From Zygotorulaspora mrakii (lineage: Eukaryota > Ascomycota > Saccharomycetes > Saccharomycetales > Saccharomycetaceae): DNA of 64,000 bases. Below the pieces are notes generated by a model, which made no database searches, was not told where the DNA came from, and saw nothing but the letters and a program-made list of their open reading frames with translations. The position numbers and the translations under genes are program-made. How positions within the stretch are numbered: position 1 is the first letter of the stretch; every line of letters starts with the position of its first letter. This document shows positions 39,364 to 48,462 of the stretch, in pieces. The DNA lies in assembly GCF_013402915.1 (NCBI RefSeq), contig NC_050721.1:868001-932000 (forward strand), written 5' to 3'.

Positions 39364-40155
39364 ATGCATATGGGGAGTGCTCGTGTCAGTAGCGGTTGCA
39401 AAAAGAGTAAAAAGTATGTGCAGTCAAGATTACAGATCGGTAAGAAGAGAAATGAGGTTATAAAGTGCTCCAAATGTGAAATGACATATTCACCTTCTGT
39501 GATAAATGATATCAATGCCCATAAAGTATACCATGACATGCATCTAAAGGGAAGGAAGTGGTCTAATAGCTGGGGCCTTGAGGTGAATAGTTTTGCGAAT
39601 GACAATTGTTACGTGCTTACGCCGCCATCCTCGTCATCATCCAAAGGAGTTGACGGTGGATTCTTTGACGACCGCATCGTCATGATACGACCTGATTTCG
39701 CTGGCGAGGTAAAAGCAGCAATGGAACTTCTAGATATTGTTAATGATGAATTAAATGCCCCACATGATGAAAACGATTTTTGGAGTCAGAATCGAGGCCA
39801 AGGAAAGGCCTTTGTCTATATAAAAAACAAAAGGGCCGTTGGAGTCATTACAATGGAGGTTTTGGACTCGGATAGAGGCAGATGGATGGTTTACAATACA
39901 AAAAGTATAATAGAACATGTACGACCAAACTTCTTGGTGGGTATATCAAGGATATGGGTATGTCGAACCGAGAGGTGTGCTGGGGTTGCGACAAGATTAC
40001 TGGAAGTGGCGAGAGATAATACTATTTATGGAAAGACAATTGAAAAATGGGAAGTTGCATGGAGCCAGCCGACTGAAAGTGGTGGAAAATTAGCTTCTAA
40101 GTATAATGGGCGGAAACACAAATCTGGTAAATTGCTTTTACCATGCTATATATAA
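39364..40155 (+). CDS. ECO1: Eco1, cohesin acetyltransferase
   Basis: A 263-residue acetyltransferase that acetylates Smc3 to establish sister-chromatid cohesion in S phase. An N-terminal C2H2 zinc finger (CSKCEMTYS ... HKVYH, ~38-60) precedes a GNAT-type domain with NELNAPHDEN, RIWVCRTERCAGVATRL (acetyl-CoA binding) and the C-terminal AWSQPTESGGKLASKYNG. S. cerevisiae Eco1 is 281 residues. Start at 39364 (MHMGS) or the ATG two codons later. Divergent from nothing here: its left neighbour is LTR and tRNA-Ala, whereas in S. cerevisiae it is HIS2 across a tRNA-Ala. It converges with CDC14. Confidence 0.96.
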   Translation: MHMGSARVSSGCKKSKKYVQSRLQIGKKRNEVIKCSKCEMTYSPSVINDINAHKVYHDMHLKGRKWSNSWGLEVNSFANDNCYVLTPPSSSSSKGVDGGFFDDRIVMIRPDFAGEVKAAMELLDIVNDELNAPHDENDFWSQNRGQGKAFVYIKNKRAVGVITMEVLDSDRGRWMVYNTKSIIEHVRPNFLVGISRIWVCRTERCAGVATRLLEVARDNTIYGKTIEKWEVAWSQPTESGGKLASKYNGRKHKSGKLLLPCYI

Positions 40156-40244
40156 CGTGCTTAATTAATTTATGCAAAATCTAAACAACAACAATAATAA
40201 TAACTGCATTGATAATCAATAGAATCATTCAGATTTCTTTAGTC

Positions 40245-41864
40245 TTATTTTTTGTAAGTTCCGCTAATCTTTCTTACGCCACTACCTGAAGAGCTTGCGG
40301 TTCTTCTTCCTGATGTGATGCGTCTATTCTTCGGAAGAAGTTGTTTTAGTATAGTCTCATTATCATCCTCAGTATTTTGAATTGATTTCTCTGTTCTTCT
40401 AGAAAGCCTATTGTCACTTAAATCGCTGTCATCACCTTTCATCAATTCTTCGTCTGAATTATTATCGATTGCTGCTTTTGAGGAAAACCCGTTTGCCTCT
40501 TTAACATCATTGTTCTTACTATTATACATATTATTCTTGCTGGAATTTGTACTAATTGTATCTTTATTCCTTTTATTGATATCTTCGATTGTATTTGTAC
40601 CTCCACGGCCTTTCCTAGGTTGTCCTGGTGAATTCTGTGGTACAGCTGATACTTGAAATTGGTGAGTATTTTTTTTGAAACTTGGTGGCGTCATTGCTAG
40701 ATCACCAATATCGCTAGCATCTTTATTTCTCTTTTCATCCTTGAGTTTCCTCTTTTGTGAACGGTACTGTTCTAGACCAACTAGTGGATATAAACCATTG
40801 ATAATATCATCTGGCACTAATGATAGTCTCATACTGTATTTCCATTCTCTAAAGTCATTTTGATGTAAATAAAGCCAATGCTGTTGAGGCCCAACCACCA
40901 TACCAGGCCTTATAAATCGAAGGAATCCAATACACTCGTTGGCAGTAAATCCATGTGTGTAAATTAAATGTGCACCAATCAAACAACCTGTCCTACCCAA
41001 CCCAGCTTTACAATGAACGGCAATTTTACCACCATTATTGATTATAGTTTCTGCAGCACCGATGAAGTTTTTTACTATGGACATATCGGGGCATGTACCA
41101 TCCTCAAATATCATATCTATATGCTGAATACCTGCATCCTCAAAGTGCTTTTTGTTGTATAAATGTGAGTTCAATCTAACCACTAATTGAACATCATTAT
41201 TGGTGAAAAATTTCAATACACTCCTAAACGGCTGATTCAAATGTGATTTTGATGATACCGTGTTTGATTCCATCATTCTCGAAGATTCTTGCGGAGATGC
41301 AAATGCAATAAAATCTGGCGTTAACAGGTTCAAGTCGCCATTTTCCACATGTTCATACCGCTCATATGTTTCTAAATTGAACGAGTGTAGATCAATTAAA
41401 CTTTTCTCTTTGGCTCGCCAAACACCATAAACAACGTCCTGAATTGTAATTTCGAAATCTGCGTTTGAATACCCTGCGTCTCTAAACGGCATGAACGGAG
41501 GATCGACTTGGGCCAATGGTTGCAAAACTTGGTGTGGCGTCCAACCTTGAACAAGGACCATGTAGCAACACAGCATACAAGCTGCGTTAGCTCGTTGTCT
41601 TGTCGATGTGGTCGAATAGAAAACTACTGCTTTGCTGCTATTATCTGGATCATTCAAAATTTCATGGAATATAACAGCAAATCTGTATAAATGGCCAATA
41701 TTCATTGGACCGAAATCCAAATGGAAACTATTATAAAAGATGGTATCTTCAACCGTGAAGAATACCATCTCCCCATTGTCCTCTGGGGCGAAATCATATG
41801 CACCAAGGTACACTCTACCTCTCAGAAATTCGATTGTATTATCCAGATACACGCTTTTCCTCAT
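40245..41864 (-). CDS. CDC14: Cdc14 dual-specificity phosphatase
   Basis: A 539-residue phosphatase that reverses Cdk phosphorylation at mitotic exit and is held in the nucleolus by Net1 until anaphase. Catalytic P-loop HCKAGLGRTG has Cys285; the general acid is probably Asp255 in FEDGTCPD. The first ~370 residues are nearly identical to S. cerevisiae Cdc14 (551). The Ser/Asn-rich tail carries basic NLS-like patches and ends RKISGTYKK. Convergent with ECO1 with a 90-bp gap, as YFR027W/YFR028C. Confidence 0.98.
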   Translation of the reverse strand: MRKSVYLDNTIEFLRGRVYLGAYDFAPEDNGEMVFFTVEDTIFYNSFHLDFGPMNIGHLYRFAVIFHEILNDPDNSSKAVVFYSTTSTRQRANAACMLCCYMVLVQGWTPHQVLQPLAQVDPPFMPFRDAGYSNADFEITIQDVVYGVWRAKEKSLIDLHSFNLETYERYEHVENGDLNLLTPDFIAFASPQESSRMMESNTVSSKSHLNQPFRSVLKFFTNNDVQLVVRLNSHLYNKKHFEDAGIQHIDMIFEDGTCPDMSIVKNFIGAAETIINNGGKIAVHCKAGLGRTGCLIGAHLIYTHGFTANECIGFLRFIRPGMVVGPQQHWLYLHQNDFREWKYSMRLSLVPDDIINGLYPLVGLEQYRSQKRKLKDEKRNKDASDIGDLAMTPPSFKKNTHQFQVSAVPQNSPGQPRKGRGGTNTIEDINKRNKDTISTNSSKNNMYNSKNNDVKEANGFSSKAAIDNNSDEELMKGDDSDLSDNRLSRRTEKSIQNTEDDNETILKQLLPKNRRITSGRRTASSSGSGVRKISGTYKK

Positions 41865-42277
41865 GCCTCAACGTAGATCTGGTAACTATAGAGTTTAGGC
41901 AATTGAGTAATTCTTAATGCACTTGTATTGACTCAAGTGATTATAACTTATACTGCGATATACTGCCTTCTCTGTCTTGTTCTTTTTTTTTTTCATTACT
42001 TTGTCGAAATGGGATTTCAACTTCAATCTTCTTTTTCATGTTTACAGAATTCCCCAAAATGGAAGTATGATGAAATAAGAAGACGTGAACTTACAAAGTA
42101 TAGAAAAGAGGCCTCAATCAACACATTATGTGCTTCCGTCTAGACCTGGTGTGGCTAATACGACTGGGCTATTACTTGAGTGGTTAAACTTGTTTTGAAG
42201 ATATCTGTTAGAGAAATTATCTGTTAGAGAAATTATCTGTCAAAAAATATATATCCAATGCAGAGATTAAAAAAATA
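41865..42277. other. CDC14 upstream region with a short repeat
   Basis: About 410 bp between the CDC14 start and tRNA-Tyr. It holds a 16-bp direct repeat (ATCTGTTAGAGAAATT) in 2.4 copies at 42203-42240. No gene is seen. Confidence 0.6.
42203..42240 (+). repeat. 16-bp direct repeat
   Basis: ATCTGTTAGAGAAATT twice in tandem followed by ATCTGT. Function unknown, probably replication slippage. Confidence 0.9.
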
Positions 42278-42377
42278 TCTCCCGGGGGCGAGTCGAACGC
42301 CCGATCTCAAGATTACTTTGTTGTTTCTCAAACACACATTACAGTCTTGCGCCTTAAACCAACTTGGCTACCGAGAG
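42278..42377 (-). tRNA. tRNA-Tyr(GUA) with intron
   Basis: A 100-nt minus-strand gene beginning CTCTCGGTAGCCAAGTTGG and ending CCCCCGGGAGA. The anticodon GTA lies in GACTGTAA. An intron of about 25 nt follows one base after the anticodon, as in all yeast tRNA-Tyr genes, where the usual length is 14. Mature length is 75 nt. Confidence 0.96.
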
Positions 42378-42466
42378 ATAAAAACCTTCATGAAATTTGG
42401 GGCAATAAGTTTTACTTATATAGTTTTGTGCTGTTCACATTAGCATCCATATATCGGTTGGCAAAC

Positions 42467-42493
42467 TGTTGAAATATAAATCGATATTGTAAG
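42467..42493 (+). mobile_element. LTR 5'-end fragment 1
   Basis: 27 bp from TGTTGAAATATAAATC to GTAAG, cut off by the next LTR start. It lies 89 bp upstream of tRNA-Tyr. Confidence 0.85.
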
Positions 42494-42576
42494 TGTTGAA
42501 ATATAAATCGATATTGTAAGATATATTAAAGAGATGACTTATAAGAATCAGAAAGAGACAATTGGTCTGTAAAACA
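42494..42576 (+). mobile_element. LTR 5'-end fragment 2
   Basis: 83 bp of LTR beginning again TGTTGAAATATAAATC and cut off at AAAACA by a third LTR start. Its 3' part is missing. Confidence 0.88.
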
Positions 42577-43071
42577 TGTTGAAATATAAATCGAGATTGT
42601 AAGATATATTAAAGAGATGACCTATAAGAATCAGAAAGAGACAATTGGTCTGTAAAACAAAATAAACGAAGTCAGATGAAACCCTAACAGAATGTCAATC
42701 GATACTGGAAAGATATCGGATGATAATCTATCACGAGACGTTTACAACTCAGGAGTCTGACTACGAAGGAGTCTATGGCATGGAACATGAAATAACAGTT
42801 GTACTGTGGATTCTATGGGACTAGAAATGGTGTGATGACGATGAAAATTCCTCATTCGTCGTCCTCTCTTATGGTTCAAAAGGCGCAAAATGTCAGGTAT
42901 AAATACTGACGTATTTTCCAGATATTAATCCAAGTTCAATTAGCTTTATCTCAATTCATGATATAGGAAACCAAGGACTTATATATCTCTATAATTGAAT
43001 ATCATAGTGTTATCATCAATGTCAAACCAAGTTACTATCGACAACGCCGAAGAAAACATTCTTTCCAAATA
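42577..43071 (+). mobile_element. Full-length LTR (third in the stack)
   Basis: 495 bp from TGTTG to CTTTCCAAATA. The left flank belongs to the LTR fragments before it, while the right flank (TAAAG) is unrelated, so no target duplication survives. The 3' part may derive from an outer LTR through recombination. Confidence 0.93.
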
Positions 43072-43191
43072 TAAAGAGTGTTAAATTTGCGATTAGAAAC
43101 GTCGCATTGCTCATGCAGATATGTCACAACACCAACGTCAGGTTTGATCTTGTAAAACAGATCACCGATCCGTCGTTTCCATGGCAACGCA

Positions 43192-43262
43192 GATGTTGTC
43201 CTGCCATATCTCTTTAGCACCAATTGATACTCTATTAGAGTCTCATTTGCTTTGTTCTGTTG
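43192..43262 (-). mobile_element. Degenerate LTR relic
   Basis: Reads CCATATCTCTTTAGCACC then TTGATACTCTATTAGAGTCT and CATTTGCTTTGTTCTG, in parallel with CCGATATCTTTCCAG, ATCGACATTCTGTTAGGG and CATCTGACTTCGTTTA of intact reverse LTRs. Spacing is conserved; base identity is low. Confidence 0.5.
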
Positions 43263-43391
43263 GAACGGTCAAGTTCCTGGTTCTCTGGGTTCGTCCATGT
43301 ATTGTATCTTTTTCAATCGTATTAGCAATCCACATTTCAAGAATACGTCCTTGAGATTCTATACTACAGACTGAAATAAAAACCAAAAGAA

Positions 43392-43520
43392 ATGAGATTG
43401 GCTCTCTGGAAAAGACGTCATATTTATACCTTGTTATTTACATGCAGTTTAAAATAAAAGGTGTGATGAGTGAAGGCTTCAATATCATCGGCCCATCATT
43501 TCTTCTGCCATCCCAACATT
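43392..43520 (-). mobile_element. Degenerate LTR relic
   Basis: GGAAAAGACGTCATATTTATACC and, after about 30 bp, GAGTGAAGGCTTC and CCATCATTTCT match GGAAAATACGTCAGTATTTATACC, GAGTGAAGAATTT and CACCATTTCT of intact reverse LTRs in order. Confidence 0.6.
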
Positions 43521-43599
43521 TTCCCAGTCTTGCAGAATCACAAGCACAGCTTGGTATTCTTAAACCAGAACGGAATAGCAATTAATACTGAATATTTGT

Positions 43600-43835
43600 T
43601 TACTGATGATCTAGTACTAGAAGTTTGCAACTCTGAGATCTGATTACGGAGGATCTATGGCTTGTAATAAGAAATAACAGTTGTGTTATAGGTTCTATGG
43701 GATAAAAAAAAGGGCGATCCTACAACATAAATTAGTATTGGTCAGAGAAAAACTTCCTTACGTGCTATCCTCTATTCTGGTTCAATAGGTGTAGTTTGTC
43801 AGACATAACACACTGGCAATTTTCCAAACCTTCCA
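43600..43835 (+). mobile_element. Degenerate LTR relic
   Basis: Forward-oriented. AGTTTGCAACTCTGAG, GATTACGGAGGATCTATGGC, GAAATAACAGTTGT, GGTTCTATGGGA, CCTCTATTCTGGTTCAATAG and CAATTTTCCA follow the order of the intact LTR. It faces the relic at 43392, so the two form a decayed inverted pair. Confidence 0.72.
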
Positions 43836-44602
43836 TCTCTTCTCATTTAATTCTTGTCTCACTGCGTAACTAATGACGCAAATATCTGCGTTGCAGAGTG
43901 CGAAAGTGTTATTTTAGTGGCTGAATCAACTCGCATGCATTATTTATACTTCGTTGAGACTTGATCTAATTCTCCTTTGAACTGGCACTTTTATCTCCTC
44001 CAACAATATTCTTAAACACCTGATTAAGCAGCGGCGATATGCATCCTCAATACATTTTCGGCACCAAGGTACCCAGTACCATGATATTTATTGTGCCTGT
44101 GCTTCACCATTTGCAAGCTCTTAAAAATTTGTCATGGAGCTTTTTACCCATATCTTCACTTAGATAAAACAGTTTGCATTTGTTTATTTGAGTATTCTTT
44201 CAATGAGTTCCGATGATCGTAGATTTTCAGTCTTGAACATTTAAGGTATCCAAAACTCATTTGTCAAAACACACTTATGCGAACCTCACCTCACAGAGCG
44301 CATATCAACTGTTACATTCACAATCGATTTGCTTTATGCGAAATTATCACTTCCACCTCTTCAATAAATTGTAGATGAAAATACATTAGCCTTATTCAGC
44401 ACATTCAACAAATATCAATCAAGTTTTTTATGTGCGTGCTGAATCTAGCTGATGTGAATCCATTTCATTTGGTAGTATATTAGTATATTAGTGCTGGCTA
44501 ACTGAAGATGTCGGAAAAAGAGGAACAACGCTGCAGGAGAAAACATACAAATAAGTTAGAAAACAAAGCATACTAATCTGATCAACTGCTTAATGAGATA
44601 AC

Positions 44603-46657
44603 ATGAATATACCTACCATTCTCAATGACATAGAACAGAATTTATTTCTTCCCAAAAAGTTGATTTCGTGTAAAAGGAACGACTTTTCTGGAGAGTTCAA
44701 ATGTAAAGTAGAGTATGGGATTGTTGATGATTGCTCAGTGCTCTCATGTGGCTGTTGTATATCAGATTTGCTGTACGGTAATATTTCCTCAGAAACAAAG
44801 CAGGGAACCATACAGTGTCCAATTTGTGATTCAGTTAATGTATCCTTGATAGGTCCCGTGAAGCAGCTAAGGAATCTCTACCAGCAACTGCAATACTTCT
44901 CTCAACAGAGACGCCAGAACCTTGAAACTATTACTAAAGTAAACGAAGACTCTGTTTGTAATCAGATCGCAGTGAGTGAAGGATCAGTATATGAAAACCG
45001 AACTGCGGGAGTACGATCTGATGGCCCTCCAGGTAGTGCCATATCCCCAAGAGACATAGCAGTGCGCTCGCATCACACAAGACATGATTATTATTCTGGC
45101 ACTCCCAATAATCAAAAGTCATTGATTGCATTGTTCCATAGCCTTGCTTCGCGTTTGGGTAGCGATTCAATAACAGATAATATCAATACGATGGATGCAC
45201 AAAAGAAGATCGTTTTATCAGAGAGGCGACGTAGGGGATCAACAACACGAAGTGAGTCAAATATAAATGAAGATATAGAAAGTAATATAAATGGAGAGCT
45301 TAAAGTACTAGACAATGTATCCAATACGAGGACAATACCAGTTTCTCAAGATTCGATTACTACACCCATAAAGGATGCTCCACAGAATTTAGCACCATCG
45401 GTTAGTATTGATGAGGAGAGAGAGTACTACTTCGCAAAATGTTTTCCTGTTTATAGAAAGCGCTCCCAATTTAACACACACTCCAAATTTTTGAGAACTA
45501 AATCCAAACTATTTATCAATATGTCGATCTCTCCAGATTGTTCGAAGTTTGCTCTTCTTACTGAACATAGATGGGAGGTATACTCAATCCCCACAGAGAG
45601 CACAAATCAAAGTCCAGTTCTATTATTCTGCGGAAAATCAACTGGTGAATACGGTCCTGATTTCGGCCATTTAAACTATCCAAAGGATAGTTCTGTTTTA
45701 TTCGATCGAGGAAGTAGCTCAAATCAAAATGATTCATGGGAGCATTTGTATTGCAAGCTTTCCAATGACTTCTTGGTCATATCGGGCTCGAAGAAAAGGC
45801 TGCGCGTATTTGATTTGAGTCAAAATGGTCAGCCTATTCACAGTAGCAGCTCTACATTCCCAATAAGATGCATCGATATTGATGCGAATTCCAATCTCAT
45901 AGCTTGCGGTATTACAGGAATGGATAGAAATACTGGTGCTGAGCAGGCTTTAATTGTTTTCCATAAGATTGAGAAAAACAATGTGACATTCGAACCAGAA
46001 TTTTTGCCACCTACAACTATAACGTTACCATACAGAGATCCAATAAACACTTTACAATTTTCTGAAGACGGTTTGTACTTGTCATGTTCTACTGCTTTGG
46101 AATCCAGATTTCTGATAATATCATTAAGGAAAATAAATGAACCTAGATTGATAATGAAGAGTTTGCGATCAATAGATACTTCACTGGAATCTGAAGGAAT
46201 CACTGATACAAAGCTATTTCCAGGTAACCCAAACTTGATGTGCGTCACTTCAACAGCTTTCAATTCGCCACCAATTGTAATAAATACGAAAATTCAAAGT
46301 ATCGATGGTGTTCAAACTGTTGCCCAACCCACTATGTTAATAAGGTTGGATGAGCTGGGATCTAAAATACATAAGTGTGAGATATCCCCTCGTAATGATT
46401 CAATTGCCTTTCTTGATAGAAACGGGTCTGTTTACATTATGTTTGCACCCACGATGATGGACAACGAAAAGAGGAGAATAGTTGTAGTTGACATAGTTGC
46501 AAATGCGTACAGGGCGCACGAATCTGCTGCACTTAGATTCAGTTCCGATGGTCACAAACTATACATTTTAGATAGAAAAGGGATGTTGTATCTTGAGGAC
46601 TTTTCCTATGGTTTGCCACAGGAACAAGAGGTTACCAAATGTAAGAAAATTAACTGA
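44603..46657 (+). CDS. PTR3: Ptr3, component of the SPS amino-acid sensor
   Basis: A 684-residue peripheral plasma-membrane protein linking the sensor Ssy1 to protease Ssy5, which activates Stp1/Stp2 when external amino acids are present. The N-terminus has a Cys-rich stretch (VLSCGCCISDLL ... QCPICDSVNV, ~50-80) recalling a U-box/RING-like fold. A disordered Ser-rich linker (~100-270) precedes a C-terminal half with WD40-like strands (NMSISPDCSKFALLTEHRWEVYS; LRFSSDGHKLYILDRKG). S. cerevisiae Ptr3 is 678 residues. It lies next to CDC14 on the opposite strand, as YFR029W does. Identification rests on length, N-terminal pattern and synteny. Confidence 0.9.
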   Translation: MNIPTILNDIEQNLFLPKKLISCKRNDFSGEFKCKVEYGIVDDCSVLSCGCCISDLLYGNISSETKQGTIQCPICDSVNVSLIGPVKQLRNLYQQLQYFSQQRRQNLETITKVNEDSVCNQIAVSEGSVYENRTAGVRSDGPPGSAISPRDIAVRSHHTRHDYYSGTPNNQKSLIALFHSLASRLGSDSITDNINTMDAQKKIVLSERRRRGSTTRSESNINEDIESNINGELKVLDNVSNTRTIPVSQDSITTPIKDAPQNLAPSVSIDEEREYYFAKCFPVYRKRSQFNTHSKFLRTKSKLFINMSISPDCSKFALLTEHRWEVYSIPTESTNQSPVLLFCGKSTGEYGPDFGHLNYPKDSSVLFDRGSSSNQNDSWEHLYCKLSNDFLVISGSKKRLRVFDLSQNGQPIHSSSSTFPIRCIDIDANSNLIACGITGMDRNTGAEQALIVFHKIEKNNVTFEPEFLPPTTITLPYRDPINTLQFSEDGLYLSCSTALESRFLIISLRKINEPRLIMKSLRSIDTSLESEGITDTKLFPGNPNLMCVTSTAFNSPPIVINTKIQSIDGVQTVAQPTMLIRLDELGSKIHKCEISPRNDSIAFLDRNGSVYIMFAPTMMDNEKRRIVVVDIVANAYRAHESAALRFSSDGHKLYILDRKGMLYLEDFSYGLPQEQEVTKCKKIN

Positions 46658-46770
46658 AATTATTTTAGAGCAGTACTTGAAGCTCAAGTTGTAACATTTT
46701 AATATTTTAATAACATTTATATAATATTATTGTAAATCTGGTGGGGAGAGCAGTGTGATTATATGCATGA

Positions 46771-47988
46771 TCAAAGTATAAGGTTTCGGTCAATGAACTG
46801 GAAACTGTCCAAATCTTTTGTAAAATCTAAGAAAGAAGAGCCAACTATTGACGGGATCGAGCTTTCGGTGATAATACCTTTTTCTACAGTAATTGAACAG
46901 TTTTCATTGGCTAAGCTCAGACAAAACTTGGGACCTGCAAGATACTTCCATTTGTCACTCTTTAACCTGGATATTTCATCCTGAATTTCATCAATTTCTG
47001 AGATCTCTTCATCACACAGCAATATTGGTATATTACGGTCGGCGGTCCCATAATGTTGTTTAAAGCCACTACTACATATATCCATAAATTCCTGTGTTGA
47101 GTTTAAGAAGACATTTGTGACATTTGATCGGACGCTATCGACACTATTGCATTTCCAAGTAATCCCCGCAATATTTGAAGGTTTCAACAAGCCCTGAAAT
47201 TGATCTAGATTAGAATTGATTAACATGGTTCCATGATGGTAGGACTTTCCTCTAGCGATTTTGAAAGCACTACCGCTCACTTTCTTGTCGCCCAAAACAA
47301 TATCCCCTCTTTGACTGAGAGCTAGAGGACCCTCAGGTTTTACCCTCGTTAACCATTGCACGATCAATTTGTTAAAAAAGTCTCTCTCAAATTCATCTCT
47401 GGAAGTAATGAAAGAATAATTGACATTTCCCAAATCATGCACTACAGTTCCTCCACCGGACAACCGTCTTAAAAGTTCATAACCTCTTTTGGCGAGGCTT
47501 GTTAAGTATACCTCCTTCCATACTGTTTGGTTTTTACCTATCACCACACAATCTTTGTTGACATAAAAAAGAAGTCTTTGGTTACCAAATTTATTATGCT
47601 TATCATGCCCAGATGGAGTATTGTTAAACACGTAGTTTTCCAGCGCCAAATTGTAATATGGATTTTTTGACAAACTCTGAATTATAAATCTGCCTGGTTT
47701 TTTCACTATTTCTTCTAACTCTTTTGGATGTAACTTATGAGATTGGAAATTAAAAAGCTGATCAGTTTCCTTATTCAACTCGTCTATCATATCTTTGTAA
47801 TTTTCACTTTGTGTTGCAACAGTTTTGCCGCTGGTATTTTGGCTGAACATGTCGGTATACATCTCATTTAGCTCTGTGAATTTGCTGCTATCATCCCCCA
47901 ATTTAAAGGGCACTTGAGACCTTATCCAACGAAGTCCATATCGCACTAAATGACCTTTAAGAGGTCCTCTCTGAGGCGCAATCAACAT
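46771..47988 (-). CDS. AIM22: Mitochondrial lipoate-protein ligase Aim22
   Basis: A 405-residue LplA-family protein needed for lipoylation of mitochondrial 2-oxoacid dehydrogenases and the glycine cleavage H-protein. The core has RRLSGGGTVVHDLGNVNYSF and GDKKVSGSAFKIARGKSYHHGTML, the lipoyl-AMP/lysine pocket motifs. The start ATG at 47988 gives a basic N-terminus (MLIAPQRGPLKGHLVRYGLRW) suiting a presequence; the frame continues 5 codons upstream without ATG. S. cerevisiae Aim22 (YJL046W) is 409 residues and lies beside RTT101 there; here three genes lie between them. Confidence 0.93.
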   Translation of the reverse strand: MLIAPQRGPLKGHLVRYGLRWIRSQVPFKLGDDSSKFTELNEMYTDMFSQNTSGKTVATQSENYKDMIDELNKETDQLFNFQSHKLHPKELEEIVKKPGRFIIQSLSKNPYYNLALENYVFNNTPSGHDKHNKFGNQRLLFYVNKDCVVIGKNQTVWKEVYLTSLAKRGYELLRRLSGGGTVVHDLGNVNYSFITSRDEFERDFFNKLIVQWLTRVKPEGPLALSQRGDIVLGDKKVSGSAFKIARGKSYHHGTMLINSNLDQFQGLLKPSNIAGITWKCNSVDSVRSNVTNVFLNSTQEFMDICSSGFKQHYGTADRNIPILLCDEEISEIDEIQDEISRLKSDKWKYLAGPKFCLSLANENCSITVEKGIITESSIPSIVGSSFLDFTKDLDSFQFIDRNLIL

Positions 47989-48462
47989 ATATCGTGCTTG
48001 CACTTCAAGAGATCGTTTTTTTCATTATGTTCAATTTAAATATCTGCTTGTGACTTATATGCGAAACATAAACAAAAAGCCTGCTACATGCGTTTGCCAA
48101 GAAAGAGGTTATTCGATAATCGACAAATATTTTGACCAGTTGTCGTACCGCAAGGAATATCACGACTGCTAATTGGCAATTATCGAATCACGGATGCCAA
48201 TATTTAAAGTAAAGGTGAGCTACACGAGAGTCTGACTCCTCCCAGGGTTACATTCACGGTATCTCAATATATATCTTAGGAGAGAATCGTATTATGACAC
48301 TAAGTAAGCTACTCTGCATGTGCCTTCTTACTGTTCATTCTGTGTGCAGGATCTATATAATATATGGTGGGAGGCCGTGTTCGAAAATTTAAGCACATCG
48401 CTTCAAGAAAGTAACAATTATTGTAATAAAAACAGACAACGAGTGAGCATATCCATTTGACC
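47989..48462. other. Divergent promoter of AIM22 and POP4
   Basis: About 475 bp. TATA-like sequences occur near 48270 (AATATATATC) and 48355 (CTATATAATATATG). No RNA gene is seen. Confidence 0.55.

Larger units (their letters stand above)
43072..44602. other. Gene-free region with degenerate LTR relics, upstream of PTR3
   Basis: About 1.5 kb without a coding gene. The first 0.75 kb holds at least three decayed LTR pieces. The remainder up to PTR3 is AT-rich with a short TTAGTATATTAGTATATTAG repeat near 44475 and nothing else recognised. Confidence 0.55.
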
